Part shown: piece after piece, positions 1 through 11,349 of the stretch
Layout: every line of letters begins with the position of its first letter
Position numbering within the stretch: the stretch's first letter is position 1
NCBI GenBank assembly: GCA_009193035.1
Contig: SWDT01000099.1
Span: 1-64,000 of the forward strand
Direction of reading: 5' to 3'
Length of the DNA: 64,000 nt
Source: Halicephalobus mephisto
Lineage: Eukaryota; Nematoda; Chromadorea; Rhabditida; Panagrolaimidae
Translations under genes and position numbers: made by a program
Notes under the pieces: model-generated
Database searches by the model: none
Seen by the model: only the letters and a program-made list of their open reading frames with translations
What the model was told of the DNA's origin: nothing

Positions 1-3000
1 GAAGGATGTATTCTTCCATGAAGGACAATTCACCCAAAAGTTTATCCACAATATCCGGATCATAAATACTCTTCAAATCATTGATTGTTTCGTAATCAGT
101 TGCCGATTCCAAAACTTTTCCTTTCCTGAGTAAAGTCATTAATTTTCTGGTTTTTGTTCTTTCGTCTCCAAAAGACCTGTTGTTTAACGAATTGAAAGCA
201 TCCGAATGACGAATGGACATTTTGCCGAAACAGCTTACTGTATTGAGTAACCGCTGGTATATCCCAGCAAAGTTCTCATTTCTCCATCCCCATTCAAGCG
301 TTCTGATTCTGAAAAACCCACATGAATATCATTACAGAAATCGAGAGTGAATTTTCTGTAAAATTATTTCAACAAGGACTTCCAACAATTTCAAAATCCC
401 TGACTTAAGGTTTCAAATGTCTTCGAAATCTTGTTCCTGAATTCTCAAAGATTCTAAATCCAAGTTCCTACAGAATTTTAATTCATAAAAAAAGAACCTT
501 TCCGCGGTCTGTGTCACTTTGGTCATCAGTCTCTTCGTCCTCAATAGAATATCCTCCTGATACTGTGCTTGACGTTCGTAAGCCTTAGTAGCCTCTGCCT
601 TTATGAGATTTACCTGACTGTCCTTAAGAATCTGGTTTTCCTTGCATCGAAGACTCTCTTCTTGGTCGAATTCGTCGCCATCTTCCTGAAAATGAAATTC
701 TAACTCATGACATTTACCGAAATCCCACCTCTTCGTAATCGATGTCGTTTTCGTCTTCAGGAAGTTCAGTTGTTTTATCTTTAAACTCACTTAATTTCGG
801 GAAAATGTTAGTTGGAAGTTCGTTCATGTCTTGCCAGGCTATGTAGTCTATTGCATGACAGCTATCTGTACAACGACGAGCAATGAACCCCTTCTCCGAT
901 CCTTCTTTGAGAACATGAACAACGCATTCAAAGTATTCCTTAACATTGCAGAACGACAAGTTATTTCTAGGTTTGAGATCAAAGGCTTTCCTCATCGAAC
1001 AATTGCACCGATATTCTATCTCATTTAAATATTTTCTGATTTTGCATGTTTTTATGTTATTTGATTCGTCAAATTTGTGTTCTTTTGAATTCTCATCTTC
1101 CTCGACACAGTTCATTTCCGGCAGCTTCTGTCGATGTTGCATTCTGAAGGGTATGTCCATTGTGTAACCTGGAGGAACATTGACTCCATCGAGAGCACTT
1201 GTAGGGATGTCCGTCTGGTTGTAGATAAGGATTTTGAATCCGGGAAGACTTGAGGTCCGGAATTTCGGATGACAACTTTCGATTCTTTCGTATCTTTCGA
1301 CGTTGAGGAGGAAACTCAAGGCGTGACTTGATCCAGCACCTGTCACCATCACGGGATTTTTGGGGTCTGTATTTATCGCCCAACAAAGACCAGTCAGAGT
1401 CCAGATTGGCTTGAAGTGGTGTCTTCTGCACTTTGTTCCATCAGGATAAGTACAGTCTACGATCATCTGTCTTTTGTAATGTCCTGCTTTCATTAAAAAG
1501 TCCACTGCATCTACGTCCCAAATGTTCATATAAGCCTTGTCGAAAATGTTAGAACTATTGATCTCGTTCATGTTCTTAGACTTGTACTTGGGTTCTCTGT
1601 TTTGAATATATGTCCCGGTCAAATAACTCAATCTGAACTGATTGTTGTTGCATATCGCTACAGTAGGAAGGTTGACTTCAGCGGGATACTCTGCTTCAAT
1701 GTTGGTCGAGACTGGAGTCGTACTGTACATCACGAACTGGTTGAAGATCTGATATCCAGCCAGAAAAGCAAACACAATAAGTACTGTAATCCAGATAAAC
1801 CTAATGGCTGGATTCTTCTCGAATACATGACGGATGCCGTGAATATCGGTGTTTTCTAAGTAATAGTAATAGGTGTCGTCGTCAGGGAGGTTGATTTCGA
1901 CTCCATCTTTGCTTTCGGTGATCACCATGGATCTGGGTGTAGGTGTTTGGATTGCATTGTCGTCGTCTTCTACTATACTGTTCTGATTCGAAATAGTCGA
2001 AATGTTCAAAGATGGCGGTCTGAAATATTTTGATTTTTATAAAATCGAAAATCTCAGAGAAACTAAAGTTTAAAATTTAGAAAGCTTTTTTAAATTTTTT
2101 TTCCTTAAAATTCTGATTTTTAAGATTTGTATGGAAATAATTTAAATGGAAAATTGTTACTTCGGAAATTCAAAGACAACCAGTGAAGCTTTGTGTAAAA
2201 CATTTTTGAAGTCGATTTTACATCGATTATGTTGAATTGGTGACGGAATACAATTTTACGAAACAGAAGCGTCTTCGTCTTCAAAGTTACTTCAATATAT
2301 GAGGTAAAGTTGGCGAAAAATCTTCTTCATAAAACTACCGTAACCTCACGAGACATGAACTACGACTATTTTGTGATAAAAATAGTTTAGAATGAGAGAT
2401 TACATCTTGGAGGATTTATGAATCATCTCCGGAATCTGGATTCAATAAATATACAATAATTACTGTTTGTGAAATCCTATATCTCTCCCAGCTGCGTCTG
2501 AATCTACTACATACTGTATTTTATCCCACCAGTTTCAACAATTATAATCAAGTACTCATTTCTCAAGTTTATACATATTCAAACTCAACTAAAGCTGTTA
2601 TGTCTTCTAGTTAGAATGAGACAGAATACAAAACAGGAAGAAATATTATAACTATCAGAGCTACACCCGGGGAGGACTCCCGATACACCGAAGTGTTCCC
2701 TTTTGTTCTCCTCAGTGGATAAAAGGGATTGTTTAGTCTTCGATGTTCTTGATATCTCCTGTCTTGGGGACTATGTGTCTAGAACTAAAATAATATTCCA
2801 GATATTTTTAGAATTAAAAACAAATTGCCATATTCGCACTGAATTTAATCAAGTCTTATTTTATGATTAAAAAAGATATTTATATCCAAAAACATACCTT
2901 TTACGGTCATCTATTATCGTAGATGGCCGTCTAGCAACTGTACTATCGCTCGGATGTCGAGGTCTGACGACAATCATACTGCCTCTGGCGTTGAAGGGTC

Positions 3001-3037
3001 TAGATCCCCCTAGCCAGTAATTCATCGGTGTCATCAT
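1..3037 (-). CDS. DEG/ENaC family cation channel subunit, 3' end off the window
   Basis: Subunit of an amiloride-sensitive-type (degenerin/ENaC/ASIC) sodium channel in the plasma membrane. Coding exons on the minus strand: 3037-2898, 2019-729, 685-498 and 308-1, the last running off the left edge. All three junctions are phase-consistent. Seen: the gating HG dipeptide (IHGIRHVFEKNP), a first membrane segment (FIWITVLIVFAFLAGYQIF), the post-TM1 motif LPTVAICNNNQFR, and the cysteine-rich extracellular region ending in CHAIDYIAWQDMNELPTNIFP. The second membrane segment and pore are not in the window. The N-terminal exon is supported only by phase, its ATG ATG start and a good GTATGT donor. The 43 bp intron 686-728 uses a GTGGGA donor. 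I cannot assign a specific C. elegans orthologue. Family assignment is secure; the exact N-terminus is less so. Confidence 0.85.
2733..2784 (-). other. Possible alternative stop-containing exon of the DEG/ENaC gene
   Basis: Inside the first intron of the channel gene, a TATTTTAG acceptor precedes 17 codons ending in TAA. It is in phase with the first exon (2 nt + 1 nt). Joining it would give a protein of about 63 residues, or act as a poison exon. This is inferred from splice signals only. Confidence 0.25.
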
Positions 3038-3041
3038 CTTC

Positions 3042-3621
3042 TAGAATTTCCACTTTTTCCGAAAAATAAAAAAGTAAATTTAAAAAAAATAAGAATTTTT
3101 TAAATTCCGTAAAAAATTGAAAACACCCGAAAATCTACAATAGTACTTAAATATTGCCTTAGGGTCTAGAGCCACTATTGAAACTAATTTTCCGAAAAAC
3201 AAAATTTTTCCGGAAATTACGGTTTATTGTTTTAAAATTTCGAAAAAACTTGAAAATAGATTAGTTTTCTCCAACTATTCAGCTAATTTGGATTCACATA
3301 AGCCTGAATGATTTTAAAAGTCACATTGGGATTCGAATTTTCTACATATAAAATTTTTTAAATGTTGGGGGTTCCGCTCGAGAGCACACGAAAAAAATTT
3401 ATAGTATTATAAAACAAAAAAACGGGGCTTATTATGAAAATGTGTTGACACGAACTTCCGGAAAATTTCACAATCCTACATCCTCCGACATTTCGACGTT
3501 TTTAGTGGATTCTGAATTCGGCTTCAGAAACTAGGATTTCGAAATTTCATAGTCGAATATTCATTTAATATATGGTCAGAATTCAAATCAAAAATAAGCT
3601 TTTCATCTGTCCTCTGGACCC
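3042..3621. other. Upstream region of the channel gene, nothing recognised
   Basis: AT-rich stretch between the channel start and the inverted-repeat element. I see no coding region. It presumably holds the channel promoter. Confidence 0.4.
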
Positions 3622-3846
3622 TCGACTTTTTGACTTTCTAGGGTCCTTTAATTTACAATCAAGCAAGTCACATTGGTCTTTCACTTTTTCTTTAAATTTG
3701 TTATTAAAAAGTTTCACTTTTTTCATGAATAATATTTTTTTCCAATTCGGCACGTTTTTCATAGATTCTCAATAATTACGATTTTTTGAATTTTCAATCA
3801 TCGGAATCCTGATTTCTGATTTCTGAAGTTTCCAGAATTAAAAAAA
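3622..3846 (+). repeat. Left terminal inverted repeat of the mariner-like element
   Basis: 225 bp arm, almost identical to the reverse complement of 5962-6185. Confidence 0.85.
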
Positions 3847-4659
3847 AACAATTTTCTGTGATTGTGGAAAAAATTAAGCACTATCTCAAAAATCCCTTTT
3901 GAGAAAAAACAAATTTTTTATGACAACTTCTAAAACAATGCTTTTGGAAATGTGAATGACTACAGGAAAAAATAAAATTTAATTTAAAAATAATTATTAA
4001 CAAATAAACCTGCATCCTAAGCGTTCTCCATTGAATATGATACACAATTTATCTTGACTTAAACTCCAAAATTCACAAGAGACACCTTTGAAGCTGACGT
4101 CGACCAGCCATCTTGGAATCTGACGAATTTTGTTTAATTTTTTATGTAGAGATTTCTGGAGGAATATCTTCTGTAACATCTACGATCATAGTTGATAATC
4201 CATTTTAGTCAAAATTAAAAGACGTTGGAAATCGTCCACCTTTGTCGATAAGCAACACTTGGAGTTCCATGAGTTCTGATGGTCGTTAATATGCGATACA
4301 TGGCACTATCCTGCTGAAAGAAGAAGTTTTTTCACTAAAGTCGGCTGGTTTTCGGGAGAAAAAAAATCGACGATGATTCGCCGATATTATTCTGTATTAA
4401 GTCTTCTTTCATCAAAGATTTCTATATGGATGCGACCTTTAGTAAAGAAGACACATCATAACATCAGCTTCTGTGAATTCTGATTTTTAGATAGAGATAA
4501 TGTGAAATGAAAACTTTTGAGTTTAAGCTAAGAAGCTTAAATCAAATCGCGAAATCAGCATCTTGTTTCAGGATATATGTTTCAACGTAGATACGATCAA
4601 GTTGTTGAAAATCAACACAAGTGTCGACGGATTCGAAGGTAAAAAAAGGAATAGGAAAA

Positions 4660-4895
4660 GGCCAAAAAATAAGTGTTCCATGCCTACATAAAAGAGGAAA
4701 AACAGAGAAAAAAGGGAAAAAGAGGAATAGGATATAAAGAGAAAACCAAAAAATACGTGTTCCGAGCCTACGTAAAAGAGGAAAAACGGAGAAAAAAGAG
4801 AAAAAGAGGAATAGAAAATAAAGAGAAAGCCAAAAAAATACCTGTTCCGTGCCTACGTAAAAGAGGAAAAACGGAGAAAAAAGGGTCTCGCAACG
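4660..4895. repeat. Minisatellite, about 84 bp unit, three copies
   Basis: The phrase GTTCC..GCCTACRTAAAAGAGG followed by A/G-rich sequence recurs three times. It lies inside the mariner-like element. Open frames across it are lysine-rich low-complexity sequence and were not called as genes. Confidence 0.8.
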
Positions 4896-5279
4896 AAAGG
4901 AAGGAGACGTGGGCGGGAAAATTCTCGTAATTATTATCAATTTTCTAAGAGATAAAACTTGGCGTTTTTATATATCTTCGCTGCGACTCGCTACCATCTA
5001 CATCTGGTTCTGTCCAGTACAAGAAGTATAGATTCCGTAAATCTCTTTTACACAAAAGACAAATTTTTTCGTCTGGAAAAATGTTTTGTTTGGGATGTTC
5101 TTCATTAAATTATTCCAGAAGACTAGCAGTATTCCTTCCGTTTCTGCGGTCTCGTCAGCTGTTGTTCATAAATTCTTCTGATTGGCTCCAACCTTAGCTT
5201 TTTGACGATTTTGCTTATGCTAATTTTTAATACCTCCAGTTGTCGGCCTACAATCCTCAAGCCAAATGGAATCTTGTTT

Positions 5280-5394
5280 TTAACACATTCGCGACAATGC
5301 CTGTTTTTTCGTGGCGTGTTCGTGGGACCTTGAGGTTTTTTTTGCGGTTTACGTGTGGGTACAAATTTGTACCCAGCGGTCGCGAATGTGTTAA
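5280..5394. mobile_element. 115 bp MITE with TTAA ends (piggyBac-like)
   Basis: The ends are a perfect 16 bp inverted repeat, TTAACACATTCGCGAC at 5280 and its complement ending at 5394. TTAA at both ends is the target duplication of piggyBac-type transposons. It interrupts the transposase remnant of the surrounding element, so it inserted later. It also contains the 20 bp perfect palindrome TGGGTACAAATTTGTACCCA at 5356-5375. Confidence 0.7.
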
Positions 5395-5961
5395 TATGAA
5401 CCCCATAAAAACTATTATTTTTTTCAGTATTTTCATCTATGACTGCGATTGGTGATCTTTTAGAAAACTTTCTTAGGCTATAATCATTACCACTGACCTT
5501 AAGAACCATCAGAATCTGATCAGCAGAAAACACTTACCCTAAGTCTCTTGATGATTCGCTGGATCCTTTGACAATTTGGCTTGAGATCAAAGACTCGTGG
5601 CTCCTTCCTTTCGTCGTACATATTTATTGATCACAGTTCGATCTTCAAGCAAGTAGCAATGACAAATACGTTGATGAAAAATACGGTCATTACGACTGGG
5701 ATTTACCTGAACGCGTCTTCGAGGAGCCATCCTGAACTTAAGAAGGTTTTAGTGACATGTACGAGAAAAATTTTGAATGTATGAAACCTAACACCGTTTC
5801 TGATATTTTATGAAACTTTTTTTCCACGTTTTCAAATTTTTTGATTAAAAAACGTTTAAAACATTCTGAGTTCTGATTTTCAGAATCCAAATAAGGAAAA
5901 AGTTTTTTAAGTCGCTTCCTTCGTCATTTTAGGGAATTTGACAAATTTTCGACGATGATGA

Positions 5962-6185
5962 TTTTTTTAATTCTGGAAACTTCAGAAGTCAGAAATCAGG
6001 ATTCCGATGATTGAAAATTCAAAAAATCGTAATTATTGAGAATCTATGAAAAACGTGCCGAATTGGAAAAAATATTATTCATGAAAAAAGTGAAACTTTT
6101 TAATAACAAATTTAAAGAAAAAGTGAAAGACCAATGTGACTTGCTTGATTGTAAATTAAAGGACCCTAGAAAGTCAAAAAGTCGA
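5962..6185 (-). repeat. Right terminal inverted repeat of the mariner-like element
   Basis: 224 bp arm matching 3622-3846 in reverse complement. One T-run length difference and one T/C difference were noticed. Confidence 0.85.
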
Positions 6186-7132
6186 AGTTGTCGTAGAATT
6201 TTCTTTGATGTGGCACTGACAGCCCCATCAAGCCTGTCTTCTGGAATAATTCCGGGTTGATATCTGGCTTTTGGAATTTATTCTAAATCCACAAAACCAA
6301 AAAATAGAAACTTCAACAATAGCTTTAAAAATCCATAAAATACATACAGAGAAATAAAATTAAAATCGGAGATAGACTTCAGTATGGGATTCCTGGAGAA
6401 GGCATCAGAATCTTCCATGTGGTTTCCGAAGTTATATGTGGGACAAATTTTCGGCCCTTAGGGAAAAGTTTATCTCCTACGTCATAACTTCCAAAGCAGA
6501 AAACTGGGAGATGGACGAGGACTCAAACGATAAATCTCAAGAAGCTTCAAATACTCGTAAAAGGTGATTCTGATACGATAACTGAGGCCAGTTATAGTCG
6601 AAAGATACAACTTTCCGGGAGATATTGTACATTCAATTCACTACAATCTATCAAACACCGTCAGTTCTGTGTTAAGTAAGGAAAAAAATTTCAGATTTGA
6701 CCTTCTCTACTGATAAAGAATAGGTCAGAGATAGAAGTTCCATCTTTTTGTTAGAATTCAATATCGCCTTTTTCCAGTTTTCGAACTTTACAATTCTCCA
6801 TTCGATTGACTACGACAAGGAGAATCAGAAAGTCCAACCGTTCCTTTTTGTTAGATAGGAATCTACCTTATCTGAAACAGTTTAAGATGGGAAATCACTC
6901 GATTTTTAGTTTTCCAAAATCTTGCAAATAAAGAAAAAATTAGTCCGAAACGATACCGTGTTTATCACCGTCGATACTGATTTCCAAAACTGTGAATTGT
7001 GATTAGTAAAAATCCCACAATCACTATTTGATTTTTTTGGGTAATTTAACGAACAAATTATTCACTCATTCAACTGACTACACAGTGAGATTAAATTCGA
7101 ATTTTTTCGTTTTGCCATCTTTCCAATGTTGT
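6186..7132. other. Intergenic region between the mariner-like element and kin-10
   Basis: AT-rich sequence with no convincing exon, repeat or RNA gene. The part next to 7133 is presumably the 3' untranslated region of the CK2 beta gene. Confidence 0.4.
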
Positions 7133-7959
7133 TCATCTGTACTGTGCTTGATCTCCTTGCCCAGGAGCATTTTGTTGATTCGTTCCTCCAGTGGTGGGAG
7201 CAGGGAGACCTTGTGATTGGTGGTATTGAAGTTCGTAGGCCAAAGGGCTGATTTTGAAGCCATACAAGCTGAAAACAATTTGCAATAGATTATTAGCGCT
7301 CAAAAACATGCCGAGGGATATAAGATTTGGCTGGACGCTTGGGACGGAGATCAGGGTGAACCATGAAAAGCATGTGAGGGAAACCTGTGCCGAAGTAAGC
7401 TCCATCCGCGTGATGATGTTTAGAAGAACGTGGAACGTAGACATCACAGCAACGCGGGCAATAAAGACGAACCATCGATTCACCAGCAACGTCAGACAAA
7501 CCCATCGGCAACATTGGCTGGTTCTCGCAGTAAACACGAGGACAAGTTCCGAACTCCTCGTTCTTCCACTTCTCAATCATCAACTGAATGCCACGATTTG
7601 TCAGTATGTAACGAGCATGAATAAGTCCGTATAGCATCTCAGCTGCTTGTTCCACGAGGTCCGACTGTCCTTCTTCGTATTCGTCATCATCTGGAAGAAA
7701 TCCCCACGATAAATGGAAGAAATCCAAAACCTTACCTGGTTCAAGATCCAAAATCATATCCAAAGCTTGCCTAAAATGCGGTACTTGTTCTGAGAGTCCA
7801 GTAAGATTGAATCTGTCTTGAATGTATTCTTCATCGACCTATAAGGGCACATGGTTGTAACTTGAAGATGCAAATAGGGTAACCAACCTCGCAGAAGAAA
7901 TCATTTCCACGAAGACCACAGAACCAGGTAATCCAGGATACCTCTTCGGAGCTGCTCAT
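7133..7959 (-). CDS. kin-10: Casein kinase 2 regulatory (beta) subunit
   Basis: Regulatory subunit that dimerises through a zinc finger and assembles the tetrameric protein kinase CK2, acting in nucleus and cytoplasm. Exons (minus strand): 7959-7888, 7838-7736, 7690-7312, 7268-7133, giving 229 residues, close to worm and human CK2 beta. Seen: N-terminal [30 protein letters not shown], an acidic loop ([13 protein letters not shown]), zinc-binding cysteines in [13 protein letters not shown] and YCPRCCDVY, and the dimer-interface segment [17 protein letters not shown]. The third intron appears to use a GC donor (CG then GCATGT), because only that site keeps the conserved PRLYGFK frame. The C-terminal tail is Gln/Gly/Pro-rich and poorly conserved. 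Very confident. Confidence 0.97.
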
Positions 7960-8677
7960 TGTGTTTGTGGTAGAAAATAGAAAAAAATACAGAAGAAATC
8001 GTCCAGAAATAAGGGAGAAATAAGCGACGACGATTATCGAGCGGACTCGAGACCGAAAACAGAGAGCGGGCTGGTTTTTCGTGCAAGGAACCCCCGATTC
8101 TCTGACAGACAATCCGCCAATAAACCTATCTTTTAGGGAAACTTTTTTAAAATTTATATTTTTTTAATTTAAATTTTTTAAAATTTAAACTTTTTAAATT
8201 TAAATTTTTTAAAATTTAAACTTTTTTAAATTTATATTTTTTTAAATTATATTTTTTTAATTTATATTTTTAAATTTCTTATTTTTTAAAACAAAATTAC
8301 TAAATTAAATAATATATTTTGAAATTTATTTTTAGAAATTGTTAAAAATTAAATTTTTAATTTTTCAAAATTCTTATCGAGACAATTTTTGTAATTTTTA
8401 TTTTTTCTATTTATCAAAATAGAAATCTGTAGAATCTTCCAAAATCAGAAAAAAATTTTAAACCATCTAAAAATTCAAGTTCTAAAAACTCGTTTCGAGA
8501 CCATTTTTCAAAGGCATTCATTCCCAGTTTCTAAAATAACAAAATCTTTCTTTTCCAATCCTCAACAAAAATCTCCAAAAAGACCGGTCAATTCATTTCT
8601 GCCAGATCTACAAATTACAACAAATTAAATCCACAGAAAAGTCTTCAAAAATAAAAAATAAATAAAACTTAAAAACA
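7960..8677. other. Intergenic region between kin-10 and dbr-1, rich in A/T runs
   Basis: Positions 8130-8300 are AAATTTAAATTTTTT-type low-complexity sequence. The first 100-150 bp above 7960 should hold the kin-10 leader and promoter. No gene seen. Confidence 0.45.
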
Positions 8678-11214
8678 TCATTCATCTTCTTCTTCCGGAA
8701 TATCAACCGGTCTCCGTTTAAACTCTCTCACCCCAGAAAACACACCAGAAGACAGAGAAGGTTGTTGATATTCTTCTTGTTCATCTACTCTCATCCCAGA
8801 AGACACACCAGACGATATAGAAGGTTGTTGAAGTTTTTCTCGTTCATCTACTCTCATCCCAGACGATATAGAAGGTTGTTGAAGTTCTTCTTGTTCATCT
8901 ACTCTCATCCCAGACGATATAGAAGATTGTTGATGTTCTTCTTGTTCATCTACTCTCATCCCAGATCCATCCAAAACAAAATCTTCTTCATCATCATCTC
9001 CTAGGTCTATTTCTTCCGAATTTTCTACCGTATTCTTCCCAGCAAGTTCATAAAACGGAATTCCATTGCATTTCTTCGTCGAATTAAACAACATTTCATT
9101 CAAATTTCTTATTTCTAATTTTCTACAAAATTCCGTTGTTTGAGGATTCACATAGTACAAACAAGGCTCATAACCAGATTCTCCAGGAGTATATGGTGGA
9201 GCTGTTTGACGAAAATTATCAGGAATTTTAAAATCATTTCCAAACAATTTTTTTACTTGTTTAATTTCTTCTTCAGTTGGCCTAAAATCCCACCTTTCAG
9301 TTCCCGTTTTAGAAGGCATGTAGACATTTCCAGAATTCACTTCCGTCAAGTGATCCGTATTTTTCAAAACTGTCAACCAAATAGGGTCATATTCAAAAAC
9401 AATTTCATCCACGTCTTCCGGAACAGGGATCTGTAATGCCTCAAGAAATCTCCTCTTCGGCATAGGCTTATCCAAAGCCAAAAACCTCGTCGATTCCACA
9501 TTTCTTACTTCACCTTGTTCTTTAATAGGATCATGTTCGACTTCAGCCTGATATCGACAATGTAAATGAGCAGAAAACCAATGACGTGGAGTCAATTGCT
9601 AAAATAATTTTCATTAAATAATTTCAGAAATTTTCAAAAACTTCAATTACAGTCATTTTTAAAATTTTATATAATAATTTTAAAAAATTTAAAAAACTCC
9701 TAACTATAATAACTTAAAAAATTTCAACTACATAATAATTTTCAAAAATTTCGTAACTTAGAAAAAAAATTATTAATTATCCAAATCCCTATTTCATTTC
9801 TAAAATTACTATTCAATAAACAAAAAAAAATTCATTCATATTTCTATTTAAAATTTAAAAAAAAACTTACATTAAGGAGATCCATTGTCGCTGGATTTCC
9901 TAATTTATTATTTTTTATGTCATCCATAAAATGTGGTTTAAATCTCAACAATTGTTCAGTATTTCCAAAATCCGTTATTCCACAAGGCCAATCATGAGAA
10001 ATCATAATATCCAAACCATTGTTTCTTGAATCATTTTCTTTTCTAGCCATTTGTTTCAATCTAAATATTTCCAAATTTCTAACATGATAAATCGATATCA
10101 ACGAAGACGGATTATCAAAAGGTGGTCTTTCGTAATGTCCTTTTGTGTAATCTTGAGGTTTATAAATCCCCGAAATTCCAGCTATTCTCAATCCTCCAAA
10201 TTTCACAACAGAAGCAAAACCCATGTAATATATATTCGGTGCCACCCATCCGCCATACGGTAATTCCGCCATAAATCCTGAAGATTCATGATTTCCACCA
10301 ACAAATATAGTAAAAATCGGAGCTATCTGAAATCAAAACTGTCAATTTTCAGCAACCTTAGTTCAAAAATTAAACACAAAAAACATTTTTATATAAAAAT
10401 TTAAAACTCATTTTTGACAAATTTATACTTATAAAACATAAAATTCTAAATGTCCTCAAAATCAAAGGACTAGTCTTCAGAATACTAGATTCTGAAGGTC
10501 AACTCGTGAATTCAGGTTTAGAATTCATGGATTCGATTACCCTATTAGTACTTTCTGGTCAACTTTATAGATATTTGCGAAATCCTAAAACCAAATTCAA
10601 AAGCTAGTCTTCATAGTCCAGAATTCAGAAGGTCAATTCGACTTCAGATTCAGAACTGACGGATCTGATTATCCTACAAGTACTTTTGTTCAATTCCAAT
10701 TGAAAAATTGAAACATAATTTTCGAAATAAAAATACTTGAGACACAAGCCTCACATGAAGTACAAAAATTTTATATTTATTTTTAAAAAAATTTTATATT
10801 TATTTTTACAAAAATTCTGTATTAATTTTTACGAAAATTCTGTATTTATTTTTACAAAAATTTTATATTTATTTTTACAAAAATTCTGTATTAATTTTTA
10901 CAAAAATTTTGCATTTATTTTTACGAAAATTTAAAACTCACTCTTTGACCTGAGTAATATTGATGAAATGTCCCAAGTTGTCTATATTTCTGGTTCACAT
11001 GCATTGTTTGCAAATCAGCTGTGTTTCTTATTGCTTGATAATCACCACAACAAATCAATATATCAAATTTAATATTTCGATTTCTTTCCATTGTTGCTAA
11101 AGTTGAATAAATTTTATCCATTTCTCCATGTGAACATCCCGCTACAGCAACATTTAAAATTTTCTGTTTATCTTCCAATTTTTTAATTTTCTTCATCGGA
11201 GGTTCTTCTGTCAT
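8678..11214 (-). CDS. dbr-1: RNA lariat debranching enzyme
   Basis: Metallophosphoesterase that cuts the 2'-5' bond of intron lariats in the nucleus. Exons (minus strand): 11214-10942, 10326-9871, 9598-8678, giving 549 residues, with both junctions in phase 0. Seen: the Dbr1-type metal site GCSHG near residue 26 (Cys-x-His replacing the usual Asp-x-His), CCGDYQAIRN, VGGNHE, ELPYGGWVAPNIYYMG, SHDWPCGI and the C-terminal SAHLHCRYQ. After the catalytic core the protein has a 19-residue tandem repeat (SSGMRVDEQEE-QQPSI, about four copies) and an acidic end, making it longer than the worm enzyme. The start follows a TTTTTTAG acceptor at about 11249, which could be a trans-splice site. It is 136 bp downstream of tpk-1, suggesting an operon. 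Confidence 0.95.
8750..8965 (-). repeat. In-frame minisatellite in the dbr-1 C-terminus
   Basis: A unit of about 57-63 bp encoding SSGMRVDEQEELQQPSI-like peptides is repeated about four times within the last coding exon. Confidence 0.85.
10735..10930. repeat. Short tandem repeat in dbr-1 intron 1
   Basis: A unit of about 27 bp, TTTTTACAAAAATTCTGTATT-like, is repeated about seven times. Confidence 0.75.
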
Positions 11215-11349
11215 TTTAAAAGTATTAATTTCTTCAAAATTCGAGATCCTAAAAAACAAAAAAAACAATTTTAAAAAATTTAAAAATTTAAAAAAATAAA
11301 AACGGCAAAAAACCGATAATTTAAAAAATCAACAATTGAAATTTCATAA

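Larger units (their letters stand above)
4000..5533 (-). pseudogene. Degenerate Tc1/mariner transposase
   Basis: Fragments of a DD-type transposase lie in the right order on the minus strand but in different frames with stops. First, near 5123-5275, is a helix-turn-helix-like piece (RQLEVLKISISKIVKKLRLE, then an LTRPQKRK tail). Next, near 5060, is FPDEKI, which matches the first catalytic aspartate motif (F.DEK) of mariner. Near 4320 is FFQQDSA, matching the second (QQD.A). Near 4200 is MDYQL, resembling the downstream DYQLW block. The C-terminal piece (TEDIPPEIS then RRQLQRC) is near 4090-4190. The third acidic residue is not recognisable. A TTAA-bounded element interrupts the N-terminal part. 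The product cannot be functional. Assignment rests on motif order, not on a search. Confidence 0.65.
3622..6185. mobile_element. Mariner-like DNA transposon with long, nearly identical inverted repeats
   Basis: Two arms of about 225 bp (3622-3846 and 5962-6185) are inverted copies. By eye they differ by one base and one T-run indel. Between them lie minus-strand remnants of a Tc1/mariner transposase, a minisatellite and a nested TTAA element. The outer end reads TCGACTTTTTGACTTTCTAG. No TA target duplication is visible at these limits, so the true ends may differ slightly. Long repeats of this kind are known in Tc3-type elements. The near-perfect repeats suggest recent movement or gene conversion despite the broken transposase. 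Confidence 0.75.

Noticed and set aside
2640..2700. GC-richer patch considered as tRNA or snRNA
   Set aside because: No cloverleaf, no GGTTCRA box, no Sm site recognised.
4542..4940. Open frames on both strands across the 84 bp minisatellite
   Set aside because: Low-complexity Lys/Arg or Phe/Leu runs produced by the repeat; no splice or family support.
7254..7634. Plus-strand frames over CK2 beta
   Set aside because: Antisense shadow of the conserved minus-strand exon.
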